Assembly: GCA_025463415.1 (NCBI GenBank)
Contig: JAOBWO010000211.1
Location: 1-36,121 of the forward strand
Origin: Acidimicrobiales bacterium
GTDB lineage: Bacteria > Actinomycetota > Acidimicrobiia > Acidimicrobiales > Ilumatobacteraceae
Direction of reading: 5' to 3'
Length of the DNA: 36,121 bases
How positions within the stretch are numbered: the stretch's first letter is position 1; every line of letters starts with the position of its first letter. Under the pieces are notes generated by a model, which had not been told where the DNA came from, ran no database searches, and saw nothing but the letters and a program-made list of their open reading frames with translations. The position numbers and the translations under genes were made by a program. Shown in pieces: positions 23,479 to 31,523 of the stretch.

Positions 23479-25402
23479 CGATCTGCTCGACGCCGTCGCG
23501 GCGATCCGTCCGAACGACGGCGATCTCGACGACATCACGCGCGCACAGCTGCGCATGCGGGCATTCGGTGCGGACCCAGGGCCAAGCGCGGCGAGTGACG
23601 CGCACAGATCACACGGGTCCGTCGAAGTCGGGCCGACGGCGGCCGTGCAGCGGCGCCACACGGCGCGACGGGCGGCACTCGTCTCGGTCGCCGCGGCGAT
23701 CATCGTCGCCGTCGTGGTCAGCGTCCGAACCGCCGAGGCGCCCGCATCACCAACACAGGCGAGCCAGACGGTGGGGTCCACCGCCGGATCGGCCTCGTCG
23801 GGCACACCCATACCCACGTCGATCGCGGCGGCGTCGACGACCGCATCACCGACACCGACCCCGACATCGGCACGGCCATCGACGCCGACGCAGGACACCG
23901 TGCCCGGCATCGCCGACGACTGGTCGAGCTTCCCGGCACCGCCGATCGAAGCACGCTTCCAGAACATCTCGATCGACACCAGTGACGGCTGGTTCGTCTG
24001 GGGCGGCATCGTCTTCGACAGCACCGCCGACACCCTCACCGACGATCTCCAGGACGGCGCGTACTATGACGCACACGCCGGTACGTGGCGAGTCCTTCCG
24101 CCTGCGCCCTTGAAGGTGCGCGACGCACAGGTCGGCAAGGCCGTCTGGACAGGTACCGAGGTCGTGATCTTCCAGGGTGGGGGCAACGTTCGCGCTGCGG
24201 CGTTCAACCCCACCACGTTCACATGGCGCACGATCGACCCACCGGCGGCCGCACAACTGGTCTCGGTCCCGAAGAACGACACCGGGTTCTCGATCGGATC
24301 GCCCCGGTACATCGACGGTCGCATCGTGATGTTCGCACCAGGGGATCCGGAGAACGGCAATCCGTCTGGCATCACGATGCTCGATCCGGTCACCGACACG
24401 TGGAGCTTCGGAGCCCCTCCGCCGGCCTCGGTCACGTCGCTGAACGCCCCGGCTCAGCCGACATCGTCGGACACCCAGCTGTTCTTCGTCGGTGGCGGCC
24501 AAGTGAACAACAGCGGCGCGTGTGTCGGATCGACGTCGTTGTACAGCTACGACGTGCCGACGAACGTGTGGACGGAGTCGATGCTCCCCCACGGCAACTG
24601 GCTCCCGGCGATCGTGTCGTGGTCGGGCAGCCGGCTCCTTCTCGGAGCCGGAACGGACTGTTCCTCCAACACGTCAGTGCGCTACGCCTCGTTGTTCGAT
24701 CCGGCGACGGGGAGGTTCGAGCCCACGGCGGACACGCCGATCGACCTACCCGTCGCGATCGCGTCGACGGTCGCCGGTCGCTACTCGGTTTCCGTTGCCG
24801 GTCCCGGTCCACTCGAACCAGTGCTGTACTCGTTCGACCGCGGCATCTGGCACGTCGGCCACCCACTGCTCGACGACGCGCAGACCGCGAGTGAGGCGAC
24901 GTTGAACATCGTCGGCGATGAGATCACTGTGTGGAGCCCCGGCCTCGACTTCGCGCCCGACACCTCGTTGGGCACCGGCGACGGGACGGCGTGCTGCGCC
25001 ACCTCCGGCGATGCGTACCGGTACACCTTGCCGGCACCCGAAGTCCTGTCCACGGAGACAACCACCGTGGAGCCGACGTCGACCACCGTGGCGACGCGAT
25101 CGACGGCGCCAGAGCAGTGTCTCGCCGTTGGCTCTGACGGGCGGCCCGGGCTGGACCCGGCGTGCTATCGCGCCGTCGAGAGGGACGGCGGCGGCACCTC
25201 CTTCATCGCTGCGCTGGATGCCTTCCTGAATGGGCCGATCTGGCCCTACGGCGGTCGGTTGTACATCGTGCAGGCGGGTGACTACCTCGGCGTCATCGCC
25301 GCCTCGCAGGGCCTCGACCTGCAGCAGTTGGTCGACGCCAACGGCCACAGCCTGAACATGATCCTGACCCCGGGGCAGCCATTGTTCATCCCCGCTGCAT
25401 GA
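23471..25402 (+). CDS. Membrane partner of the sigma factor: cytosolic tail, beta-propeller, LysM
   Basis: A 643-aa protein with an unusual set of parts. Residues 1-65 are a cytosolic tail (LLDAVAAIRPNDGDLDDITRAQLRMRAFG), as in many single-pass anti-sigma factors. One membrane helix follows at about 67-86 and then a Ser/Thr/Pro linker to about 140. Residues 145-520 form kelch-like beta-propeller blades (repeated WRTIDP, DPVTDTWSFG, YDVPTNVWTES and FDPATGRFEP units). The last ~45 residues are a LysM domain (YIVQAGDYLGVIAASQGLDLQQLVDANG). It is therefore probably anchored with its sensor outside, touching peptidoglycan. No zinc HxxxCxxC anti-sigma motif is visible. The ATG overlaps the sigma factor stop by 8 nt. 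Confidence 0.85.
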   Translation: MSDDLLDAVAAIRPNDGDLDDITRAQLRMRAFGADPGPSAASDAHRSHGSVEVGPTAAVQRRHTARRAALVSVAAAIIVAVVVSVRTAEAPASPTQASQTVGSTAGSASSGTPIPTSIAAASTTASPTPTPTSARPSTPTQDTVPGIADDWSSFPAPPIEARFQNISIDTSDGWFVWGGIVFDSTADTLTDDLQDGAYYDAHAGTWRVLPPAPLKVRDAQVGKAVWTGTEVVIFQGGGNVRAAAFNPTTFTWRTIDPPAAAQLVSVPKNDTGFSIGSPRYIDGRIVMFAPGDPENGNPSGITMLDPVTDTWSFGAPPPASVTSLNAPAQPTSSDTQLFFVGGGQVNNSGACVGSTSLYSYDVPTNVWTESMLPHGNWLPAIVSWSGSRLLLGAGTDCSSNTSVRYASLFDPATGRFEPTADTPIDLPVAIASTVAGRYSVSVAGPGPLEPVLYSFDRGIWHVGHPLLDDAQTASEATLNIVGDEITVWSPGLDFAPDTSLGTGDGTACCATSGDAYRYTLPAPEVLSTETTTVEPTSTTVATRSTAPEQCLAVGSDGRPGLDPACYRAVERDGGGTSFIAALDAFLNGPIWPYGGRLYIVQAGDYLGVIAASQGLDLQQLVDANGHSLNMILTPGQPLFIPAA

Positions 25403-25418
25403 AACGACCCCACGTTCA

Positions 25419-25437
25419 CCGGCTCGCGGGAAGCCGG
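25419..25437 (+). terminator. Stem-loop after the LysM protein
   Basis: CCGGCT (25419-25424) pairs with AGCCGG (25432-25437) around a 7-nt loop, 17 bp after the stop codon. There is no T-tract. Confidence 0.35.
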
Positions 25438-25500
25438 CCAGGACGTCGTGCATGACGCGTTCTTGGCCGTCGAATGCCGCTCGCGCAGCCGTGCTCGGCA

Positions 25501-25506
25501 TACGTT
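25501..25506 (+). promoter_or_regulatory. -10 box of the HPP-family gene
   Basis: TACGTT, identical to the ribF hexamer, ends 8 nt before the GTG at 25515. Confidence 0.42.
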
Positions 25507-25514
25507 GTGATCTC

Positions 25515-26243
25515 GTGACCATCGTTGGGGAGGTTCGCCACTGGTTCGGGGTGCCCGAGCACAGCACCTCGTGGCGCGACCGCTTCGTCGCCACGTTCAT
25601 CGCGGTGTTCGGCATCGCCGCCGTGATCGCCGTCGGGCAGTGGTCGAAGTCGATGCCGCTGTCCGCGCCGTACTGGTTGATCGGTTCGATCGGCGCGAGT
25701 GCCGTGCTCGTCTTCGGGGTGCCGCACGGACCGCTGTCGCAGCCGTGGGCAGTGCTCGGCGGGCACGGGGTGTCAGCACTGGTCGGCATCTCGGTTGCGT
25801 TGATCGTCGGACGCGGCGTGTTCCCCGCAGCACTGGCCGTCGGCCTCGCCATCGGCGCGATGCACACCTTGCGATGCATCCATCCTCCGGGTGGTGCGAC
25901 GGCATTGGGGGCGGTGGTCACCGTCACCAAGGCGACCAGCTCCTGGCTCTACCCGTTGACACCCGTGTTGCTCAATGCCAGCACGCTCGTGGTCGCCGCG
26001 ATCATCCTCAACGCGCCATTCGCTTGGCGCCGCTACCCGCTCGCGTTGGCCTTCCCCCGGCCACATCGAGGCGACCCCCCGCCGCCCGAGCCACCCTTCA
26101 CTGCCGAGCAGCTCGAGGTCGCATTCTCCGAGATCGACATCGTCGCCAGCATGAGCGATGAGGACCTGCAGACCATCTACCGCTCCATCATCCGCCAACA
26201 ACAAGAGGCCGAGGTGCCTTCCCGCCCTCAACCCGGCGTGTAA
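25515..26243 (+). CDS. HPP-family integral membrane protein
   Basis: A 242-aa membrane protein of the HPP family. Hydrophobic segments lie at about 24-41, 53-68, 80-98 and 103-118, with another at about 147-165. The signature HPPGGATAL is at 123-131, and GSIGASAVLVFGVPHGPLSQP at 57-77 is also family-typical. Cyanobacterial and plant members transport nitrite across membranes. For actinobacterial members the substrate is not established. The last ~70 residues are a soluble acidic tail with an SMSDEDLQTIYRSIIRQQQ helix and have no partner family that I recognise. The GTG at 25515 is selected by the -10 box. The 3' end overlaps the convergent folP gene by 16 bp. Confidence 0.88.
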   Translation: MTIVGEVRHWFGVPEHSTSWRDRFVATFIAVFGIAAVIAVGQWSKSMPLSAPYWLIGSIGASAVLVFGVPHGPLSQPWAVLGGHGVSALVGISVALIVGRGVFPAALAVGLAIGAMHTLRCIHPPGGATALGAVVTVTKATSSWLYPLTPVLLNASTLVVAAIILNAPFAWRRYPLALAFPRPHRGDPPPPEPPFTAEQLEVAFSEIDIVASMSDEDLQTIYRSIIRQQQEAEVPSRPQPGV

Positions 26244-27109
26244 CTCGCGTTCCTCAACGCGCGGTCGACCTGCATCGCCTCCCGGTGCCCCGGCACGTCG
26301 TGAACCCTGACCATCGCGGCCCCTCGCTGTGCCGCCCACAGATGGATCGCGATGCTGCCCGGGTCGCGACGCTGGACCGACGCTCGGCCGGCGAGTTGCT
26401 CGACCGTCCGTTTGCGCGACGCACCGATCAGCACCGGAAACCGCTGCGACAGTGGCAACGCTCGAAGGAGCGCGAGGTTGTGCTCCAGGGTCTTGCCGAA
26501 GCCGAGTCCGGGATCGAGGAGCACACTCGGCACTCCCGCCGCGAGCGCTACGTCCGCCTGCTCCTCCATCCAACCGACGACCTCGCCCACGACATCGTCG
26601 TAGCGAGGATCGAGCTGCATGGTCGTCGGCGAACCCTGCATGTGCACGATCACGACGGGCACGCCCATCTCCGCGCAGATGGCGACCATCTCCGGGTCAC
26701 GGAGACCGGCGACATCGTTGACGATGTTCGCTCCGACCGCGACAGCAGCTGCGGCGACGGCAGCCTTTCGAGTGTCGACGCTGATCAACACGTTGCCTTC
26801 CGCGGCGAGCCGTTCGATCACCGGGATCACCCTTTCGAGCTCGGCATCGAGCGGGATGTCCGCTGCGCCGGGCCGCGTGCTCTCGCCACCGACGTCGACG
26901 ACGAGCGCACCGTCGCGGGCGAGCGCGAGCCCGTGGGCGACAGCGTCTCCGACGTCGAAGTGCAGCCCGCCGTCGGAGAAGGAGTCGGGCGAGACGTTGA
27001 CGACGCCCATGATCGAGCAACCGATCCAATCGATGTGGTGCGCGTCAGACACTCCGGCGGCATCGACAGGAAGCGACCGGTTCGACCGCAGCTGCCAACG
27101 TTCGTTCAT
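26228..27109 (-). CDS. folP: Dihydropteroate synthase FolP
   Basis: A 293-aa TIM-barrel enzyme joining p-aminobenzoate to dihydropterin pyrophosphate in folate synthesis, the target of sulfonamides. All signatures are present: MGVVNVSPDSFSDGG (34-48), DVGGESTRPGA (72-82), SVDTRK (110-115), VNDVAGL (130-136), LDPGLGFGKT (198-207), IGASRKR (228-234) and RVHD (268-271). Its usual neighbours folE, folB and folK are not here. The ATG at 27109 lies close before the first barrel strand, with a -10-like CAGAAT ending 6 nt upstream. An N-terminally longer form is possible. Its stop codon lies inside the last codons of the convergent HPP gene. Confidence 0.95.
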   Translation of the reverse strand: MNERWQLRSNRSLPVDAAGVSDAHHIDWIGCSIMGVVNVSPDSFSDGGLHFDVGDAVAHGLALARDGALVVDVGGESTRPGAADIPLDAELERVIPVIERLAAEGNVLISVDTRKAAVAAAAVAVGANIVNDVAGLRDPEMVAICAEMGVPVVIVHMQGSPTTMQLDPRYDDVVGEVVGWMEEQADVALAAGVPSVLLDPGLGFGKTLEHNLALLRALPLSQRFPVLIGASRKRTVEQLAGRASVQRRDPGSIAIHLWAAQRGAAMVRVHDVPGHREAMQVDRALRNASYTPG

Positions 27110-27115
27110 CGAGAC

Positions 27116-27121
27116 ATTCTG
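27116..27121 (-). promoter_or_regulatory. -10-like hexamer of folP
   Basis: On the minus strand CAGAAT ends exactly 6 nt before the ATG at 27109. The key A and T positions are kept but the first base deviates from TANNNT. Confidence 0.32.
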
Positions 27122-27204
27122 CACCCGGGTGGTGAGGACGAATCGAGGGCGATGCCCGAAACGACCACCGGTGCAATCGTGGACCGTTTGGGCCGCATCG
27201 GCGA

Positions 27205-27237
27205 AACCCCGTGTCAACCCCGTGTCAACCCCGTGTT
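27205..27237. repeat. 11-bp tandem repeat, three copies
   Basis: AACCCCGTGTC occurs at 27205-27215 and 27216-27226, and again with its last base changed at 27227-27237. It is in the divergent gap between folP and the lipoprotein gene, where it could be a regulatory or slippage-prone element. Confidence 0.8.
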
Positions 27238-27273
27238 CTGCGTGGTCGGGATGACGTCAAGCGGCTCGCGACT

Positions 27274-27279
27274 TACTCT
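27274..27279 (+). promoter_or_regulatory. -10 box of the lipoprotein gene
   Basis: TACTCT ends 7 nt before the GTG at 27287 and selects this start among several possible ones. Confidence 0.42.
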
Positions 27280-27286
27280 GGCTCGG

Positions 27287-28132
27287 GTGAGGTCAGTCGC
27301 GGATTGCGTGGTCGGTGGTGTGTTCGCGCTGACGGTCGTCGGATGCGTCCTCGATCCGAAGCCGCTGCCACCCGAGCAGGTCGTCGTCAAGATCGCGGCT
27401 GCGTGCGCCGCACACAAGACGGCGTTCCTGGCGGGCACCCATGCGACAGCCGGTCCGGACTTCACGCGGGAGTCCCTCCACGAGTATGGCCCCTTCGGGG
27501 ACGACGCACTGGGCCTGATCCGGGAGATCAGGGCCGAGAAGGATCAACGGGTGCAGCTCGACGCGCTGTATCAAGCTGTCGACCGATTGCTCGTCCCTCG
27601 GGACGCCGCTCAGTCGGCACTTGACGAAGGCGACTGGAAAGCGTTGCAAACGAGCATCGACGCCGGCAAGGCACAACTTGTTCAGCTGGACACGGCCGCA
27701 GCGGCTCTCTCCCTTCCGGAGTGCGCATCGCCTACCTGGTTCGGTTCGTGGTTCGACGAAGCCCAGAAGTACCACGACGAGCAGGTTGAGGCGAACAAAC
27801 CGGCGGGCGATTTCATGACCGAAGTCAAGGCGGCCTGTGGACGCCTGGGCAAGGACATCGCCGACGCGCCCTCCACGGGGAGCTCCATCGACATCTACCT
27901 GTGGGCTGGGACGATCGACGAAGCGATTCGGGTGTTCGTGCGCGACGTCAAAAACCTCGAGGTGCCGGAAGGCAAACAGCGCGAGGTGTCGGCTCTGATG
28001 GCCTCAGCCGATGCGCTCAGTGCGGACCTGTCGAAGCTGCAAGCCGCAGCCCTGCAAGGCGCGACCGGCCTTGGGCCATCAGTCGAGTCAGCCTTCTTCG
28101 AGCTCCTCACCACCATGGCAGTGAGTTGTTGA
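27287..28132 (+). CDS. Helical lipoprotein of unknown function
   Basis: A 281-aa predicted lipoprotein. From the GTG at 27287 the signal peptide is short, with one Arg, a hydrophobic core and the lipobox VVGC at Cys20. The mature part is almost entirely alpha-helical and charged, with helices rich in Ala, Asp, Glu and Lys (about 40-135 and 165-275), and a few Cys (about residues 36, 148, 188 and the final residue). I recognise no family. An in-frame ATG at 27251 would give a longer leader that fits a signal peptide less well. It is divergent from folP and convergent, with only 5 nt between, with the IniC-like gene. A link to the dynamin operon is possible but not shown. Confidence 0.72.
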   Translation: MRSVADCVVGGVFALTVVGCVLDPKPLPPEQVVVKIAAACAAHKTAFLAGTHATAGPDFTRESLHEYGPFGDDALGLIREIRAEKDQRVQLDALYQAVDRLLVPRDAAQSALDEGDWKALQTSIDAGKAQLVQLDTAAAALSLPECASPTWFGSWFDEAQKYHDEQVEANKPAGDFMTEVKAACGRLGKDIADAPSTGSSIDIYLWAGTIDEAIRVFVRDVKNLEVPEGKQREVSALMASADALSADLSKLQAAALQGATGLGPSVESAFFELLTTMAVSC

Positions 28133-28137
28133 GTCGA

Positions 28138-29658
28138 CTACGTCGTTACGGACGTCGCGAGGATCCCGGCGTAGAACGACTCGCAGCACCGCACGACCGT
28201 GTCGCACAACTCGACCGTCGTGGGGTCGGCAAGCGGATCCGCCGCTCGGGTTCGCCACTTCGTGATCGCCGTGAGCGCAGCTGACTTCAGCGCGTCCTGC
28301 GACTCTGATGGCCCGCGTGAACCGGCGAAGGCATCCTCCGGCGCGTCGGCGACCAGGATCGTGCGCACCTCATCGGTGTCGGCTGCGGCTGCGAACGAGA
28401 CGAGGCCTGAGCCCAACAGGTGCAGGGCACGGATGCGCGCGAACTGCGTCGTGCTGGCCTCGATCCGCTCGAGGTCGCGGTCGATGCCGGCGGCGAGCGC
28501 CGAGGCCTCTGCGGGCAGACGACGAAGGAGCGCCCGCAACGCCAGCAACGCCGACCTCGCCTGCAACACACGGGCGCGTGGGGCGAAGTGGTCACGGAAC
28601 AACGACCGCAGGGCCTGCAGTCCGGAGACGTCGACCAGCACGGCGCCGAGTTCGGATGCGGTCGTCGCCCTGCCGGCGCGAATCTCCTCGACGGCGAGGC
28701 GAACCCCGAACAGCCCCAACCGGTCGAGCAGATCGCGTCGCCACTCGACGGTCAGCTGGCTGCTCGACATGTCGCAGAACTGCTCCGCGGACATGAGCAT
28801 CTGCTCCAGCACTGCGGCGTCGGTGGCAGCCAGCGTTCGCAACGCAGCGGCTTCGTCCTCGCGCAGCGTCAGCCCGGTCTCGGCGATCAACCCGGCTAAC
28901 GGCACCACCGTCGCGCACAGGTTCACCAGTTGTGGATCGGTGGAGTAGCGGGCCGCGATCCTGGCCGCTGATGCCATCGCATCGAGGCGGCCGGCGCCGA
29001 TCTCGTCGGCGCGGCTGAGCACGGCGACAGCATTGACCGGCGACGCTGCGGTCACCGACCGATCCATGAACGCATCGAGGAACGCGACGTCGCTGCGGTG
29101 TGCGTGCCGCATCAGGTACACGACCGCATCGGCGTCTCCCGGTCCCTCGGCGTCGGCCTCCAGGAACTCGCGGGTGCGCCGCGAGTTCTCGTCGTGCACG
29201 CTCTCCAGGCCCGGCGTGTCGATCAGCGTGACCGTCTCGAGCGACGATGTCGGCCACGACACGTCCACCCGGTCGATGTCGGCCTCCGTGGCCGAGCCGA
29301 GGTCGATCGACAGGGCTCCGCCGGCGCGATTGAAGGCCAGGTTGCGGCTCGTGCCGTCGATCATCCGGGCCGTGACCTCGTAGCCGGCGCCTCGTCGATA
29401 GGCCGTGACGAGCTTGGTGCATTCGCCGGCGTCGGTCGGGGCCAGCCGCTCGCCGACCAATGCGTTGAGCAGCGTTGACTTGCCGGCTTTCACCCGTCCG
29501 GCGATGGCCACCCGCAACGGTCCCCGGAGTCGCTCCACGATCGCCTGCGCGTCGGCGCGCATGGCCTCGTCTGGCGCCTCGGCGGCCAGCTTCGTGGCAG
29601 CCGCGAGGACGTCGTCCGCGACGGAGCCATGCGCTGCGGCCACACCAACGGAGCTCAT
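28138..29658 (-). CDS. Dynamin-like GTPase, IniC-type
   Basis: A 506-aa large GTPase of the dynamin superfamily. The P-loop is GRVKAGKST (54-62), switch 1 Thr is in AGECTKLVT, G3 is DTPG (147-150), and G4 is SRAD (215-218) in place of the usual TKxD. The region from about 290 to the end is helical, without a clear transmembrane helix. Its size, order and partner match mycobacterial IniC, the second GTPase of the isoniazid-induced iniBAC operon. It overlaps the IniA-like gene by 4 nt (ATGA), so the two are coupled and may work as a hetero-oligomer on the membrane. A symbol is not given because orthology is unproven. Confidence 0.87.
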   Translation of the reverse strand: MSSVGVAAAHGSVADDVLAAATKLAAEAPDEAMRADAQAIVERLRGPLRVAIAGRVKAGKSTLLNALVGERLAPTDAGECTKLVTAYRRGAGYEVTARMIDGTSRNLAFNRAGGALSIDLGSATEADIDRVDVSWPTSSLETVTLIDTPGLESVHDENSRRTREFLEADAEGPGDADAVVYLMRHAHRSDVAFLDAFMDRSVTAASPVNAVAVLSRADEIGAGRLDAMASAARIAARYSTDPQLVNLCATVVPLAGLIAETGLTLREDEAAALRTLAATDAAVLEQMLMSAEQFCDMSSSQLTVEWRRDLLDRLGLFGVRLAVEEIRAGRATTASELGAVLVDVSGLQALRSLFRDHFAPRARVLQARSALLALRALLRRLPAEASALAAGIDRDLERIEASTTQFARIRALHLLGSGLVSFAAAADTDEVRTILVADAPEDAFAGSRGPSESQDALKSAALTAITKWRTRAADPLADPTTVELCDTVVRCCESFYAGILATSVTT

Positions 29659-31523
29659 GCCTGCCTCGCGATCGCTGCGCGCAGCGCGGCCTCGTACTTG
29701 CCGAGGTCCGTGACCTTCGCATCGATCTCCCCCGCGCGTGTCTGACGCTCGGCGTGCGACTTCTGCACGTCGGCCTGAGCACGGGTGGCCGTGTCGGTGT
29801 AGGTGCGCTGCAGCTCCGCAAGGCGTTCACCGAACTCGTCGCGCAGGTCGCGTTGGATCTCCTTGATCAGGTTGGCGATCTGGTTGCCGACCTCGAACTG
29901 CACGTCGTCGAGGAACTGCCGGACCTGGGTGCGCGCCGCTTGCCGTCGCGCTTGCACCTTGCGCTTGCGGTCGTCGATCAGGCCCATCGACCCAAACAGC
30001 AGGCCAACGCTCAACAGCACAGGGTTCGAGGCGAGCAGAACTCCAGCCGCGGTGGGCAGGAAGGAGCCGAGCATGCCGAACATGTAGATGCCGCCTTGGG
30101 CGCCACGAATGGTCGTGACGCTCGTCGAGAAGGCGCGCTTGCTGGTTCGATCCGAGCCGGTGTCGAGCGATTTGCCCTGCCACAGCTCGCTGACGTCGTA
30201 GGAGCTGTTGTACGACGCCTCCGGTGCGAGTTCGAGCTGTTCGTCCCGGATCAGGTCGACGACCTGGGCGCGGATGTCGTGACGGCCCTGCTCGAGATCC
30301 ACGAACACATACGTCACCTGCTCGGCGACCACCGACTGGATGTGGCGCGAGAGGTCGTCCCATTCGTTGCCCTTGCTGAGCTGCTCGATCCGCTCGTCCA
30401 TCTGCTTGGAGATCGTGCGCGCGGCGCCACGGAACCGGAAGTTCACATCGCTGGAGAGATCGGCGACCCTGTCGCCGACGACCTGCGTCCACTTCGCGCC
30501 CGGTCCGCGCAGGTGGTCGAGCCGCGCCTTGGCATCCTCGAGCGTCTTCAACGCGGCTCCTGCCGCGGCCGGATCGGTGAGCAGCGACCGCTCGGTCTGG
30601 AACCCACTTCGCACCTGATCGATGATGCCGCTCGCGTCCACTGCAGCGCGGTTCGCTGCCCCGGTCTTCGCGGGTTGGACGACGTCGTCGTTGAGACGTG
30701 CGATCACGTCCGGGACCCGGCTGCGCACGTTGAGGTCACGGTCCTTGCGGCGGAGCGCCTCGAATCGCAACGCGCTGCTGACGGCGACGATCGGCACGTC
30801 GATCTTGGCCTCGGCGAGATGACGTCGGTCGAGCTCCAGGATCTTCTCCCATGACGGATACAGGTCGATCTTGGTCAGCGCGAACAGCACTGTCGGGCAC
30901 AGCTCGCGCGCCTGCTTCAAGAACGCGATCTCCGGTGCGCTCAGCTCTGCCGACGCGTCGCTGACGAACACCAAGCCGTCGGCGAACGGCAAGAAGCCGA
31001 GCGTCGCTGCGGCGTGTCCCGCACCGAGCCCGCCCATCCCCGGCGTGTCGACGACGACGAGCCCTTGCTTCAGCAACGTGCTGTTGCACGCCATCTCCAC
31101 TCGTTCGACGCGCTTGAGGTTGCCCGGGTTGCCGATCTCGCTGACCCAGTCCTTGATCGATCCGACCGGCACCGACTCGGAGACGTCTTTGTCACCGTCT
31201 TTGCGACGGACGATCGCGGTTGCTTCGTCCCCGAACCGCACCAGCGTGATCGCCGACGTTGCCAGATCGTCGTCGACGGGGCACAGCTCCTGGCCCAGGA
31301 GCGCGTTGATCAACGAGCTCTTGCCCTGCTTGAACTCGCCGACCACACAGACGACCGTGTTCGGCCGTCGCAGCCGAGCGACGGCTGCAGCGGTACGACG
31401 AGCCAGATCGGCTCGACCCTCTCGGGTCAGCCACTTGCCCAGTTCGCTGATGACGACGTCGGCAGCCGGACCTTGGCCCGCAGCCGGAGCGGCGGTCTGG
31501 GGAGCGGGGTGCACATCGGTCAT
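29655..31523 (-). CDS. Dynamin-like GTPase, IniA-type
   Basis: A 622-aa bacterial dynamin-like protein. The P-loop is GEFKQGKSS (62-70), G3 is DTPG (159-162) and G4 is TKID (217-220). A long helical stalk follows, then a hydrophobic paddle at about 472-515 (YMFGMLGSFLPTAAGVLL ... LLFGSMGLI) that would insert in the membrane, and a C-terminal coiled coil. Mycobacterial IniA has this layout and remodels or severs membranes in a GTP-dependent way. That is known for the family, not shown here. The ATG at 31523 overlaps the stop of the upstream IniB-position gene by 4 nt (ATGA), which fixes the start and ties the three genes together. Confidence 0.9.
   Translation of the reverse strand: MTDVHPAPQTAAPAAGQGPAADVVISELGKWLTREGRADLARRTAAAVARLRRPNTVVCVVGEFKQGKSSLINALLGQELCPVDDDLATSAITLVRFGDEATAIVRRKDGDKDVSESVPVGSIKDWVSEIGNPGNLKRVERVEMACNSTLLKQGLVVVDTPGMGGLGAGHAAATLGFLPFADGLVFVSDASAELSAPEIAFLKQARELCPTVLFALTKIDLYPSWEKILELDRRHLAEAKIDVPIVAVSSALRFEALRRKDRDLNVRSRVPDVIARLNDDVVQPAKTGAANRAAVDASGIIDQVRSGFQTERSLLTDPAAAGAALKTLEDAKARLDHLRGPGAKWTQVVGDRVADLSSDVNFRFRGAARTISKQMDERIEQLSKGNEWDDLSRHIQSVVAEQVTYVFVDLEQGRHDIRAQVVDLIRDEQLELAPEASYNSSYDVSELWQGKSLDTGSDRTSKRAFSTSVTTIRGAQGGIYMFGMLGSFLPTAAGVLLASNPVLLSVGLLFGSMGLIDDRKRKVQARRQAARTQVRQFLDDVQFEVGNQIANLIKEIQRDLRDEFGERLAELQRTYTDTATRAQADVQKSHAERQTRAGEIDAKVTDLGKYEAALRAAIARQA

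Noticed and set aside
26285-27286. In-frame N-terminal extension of the lipoprotein at 27287 across folP
   Set aside because: The extension is antisense to folP and low in hydrophobic residues. A lipobox at the right distance and a -10 box mark the GTG at 27287 as the start.
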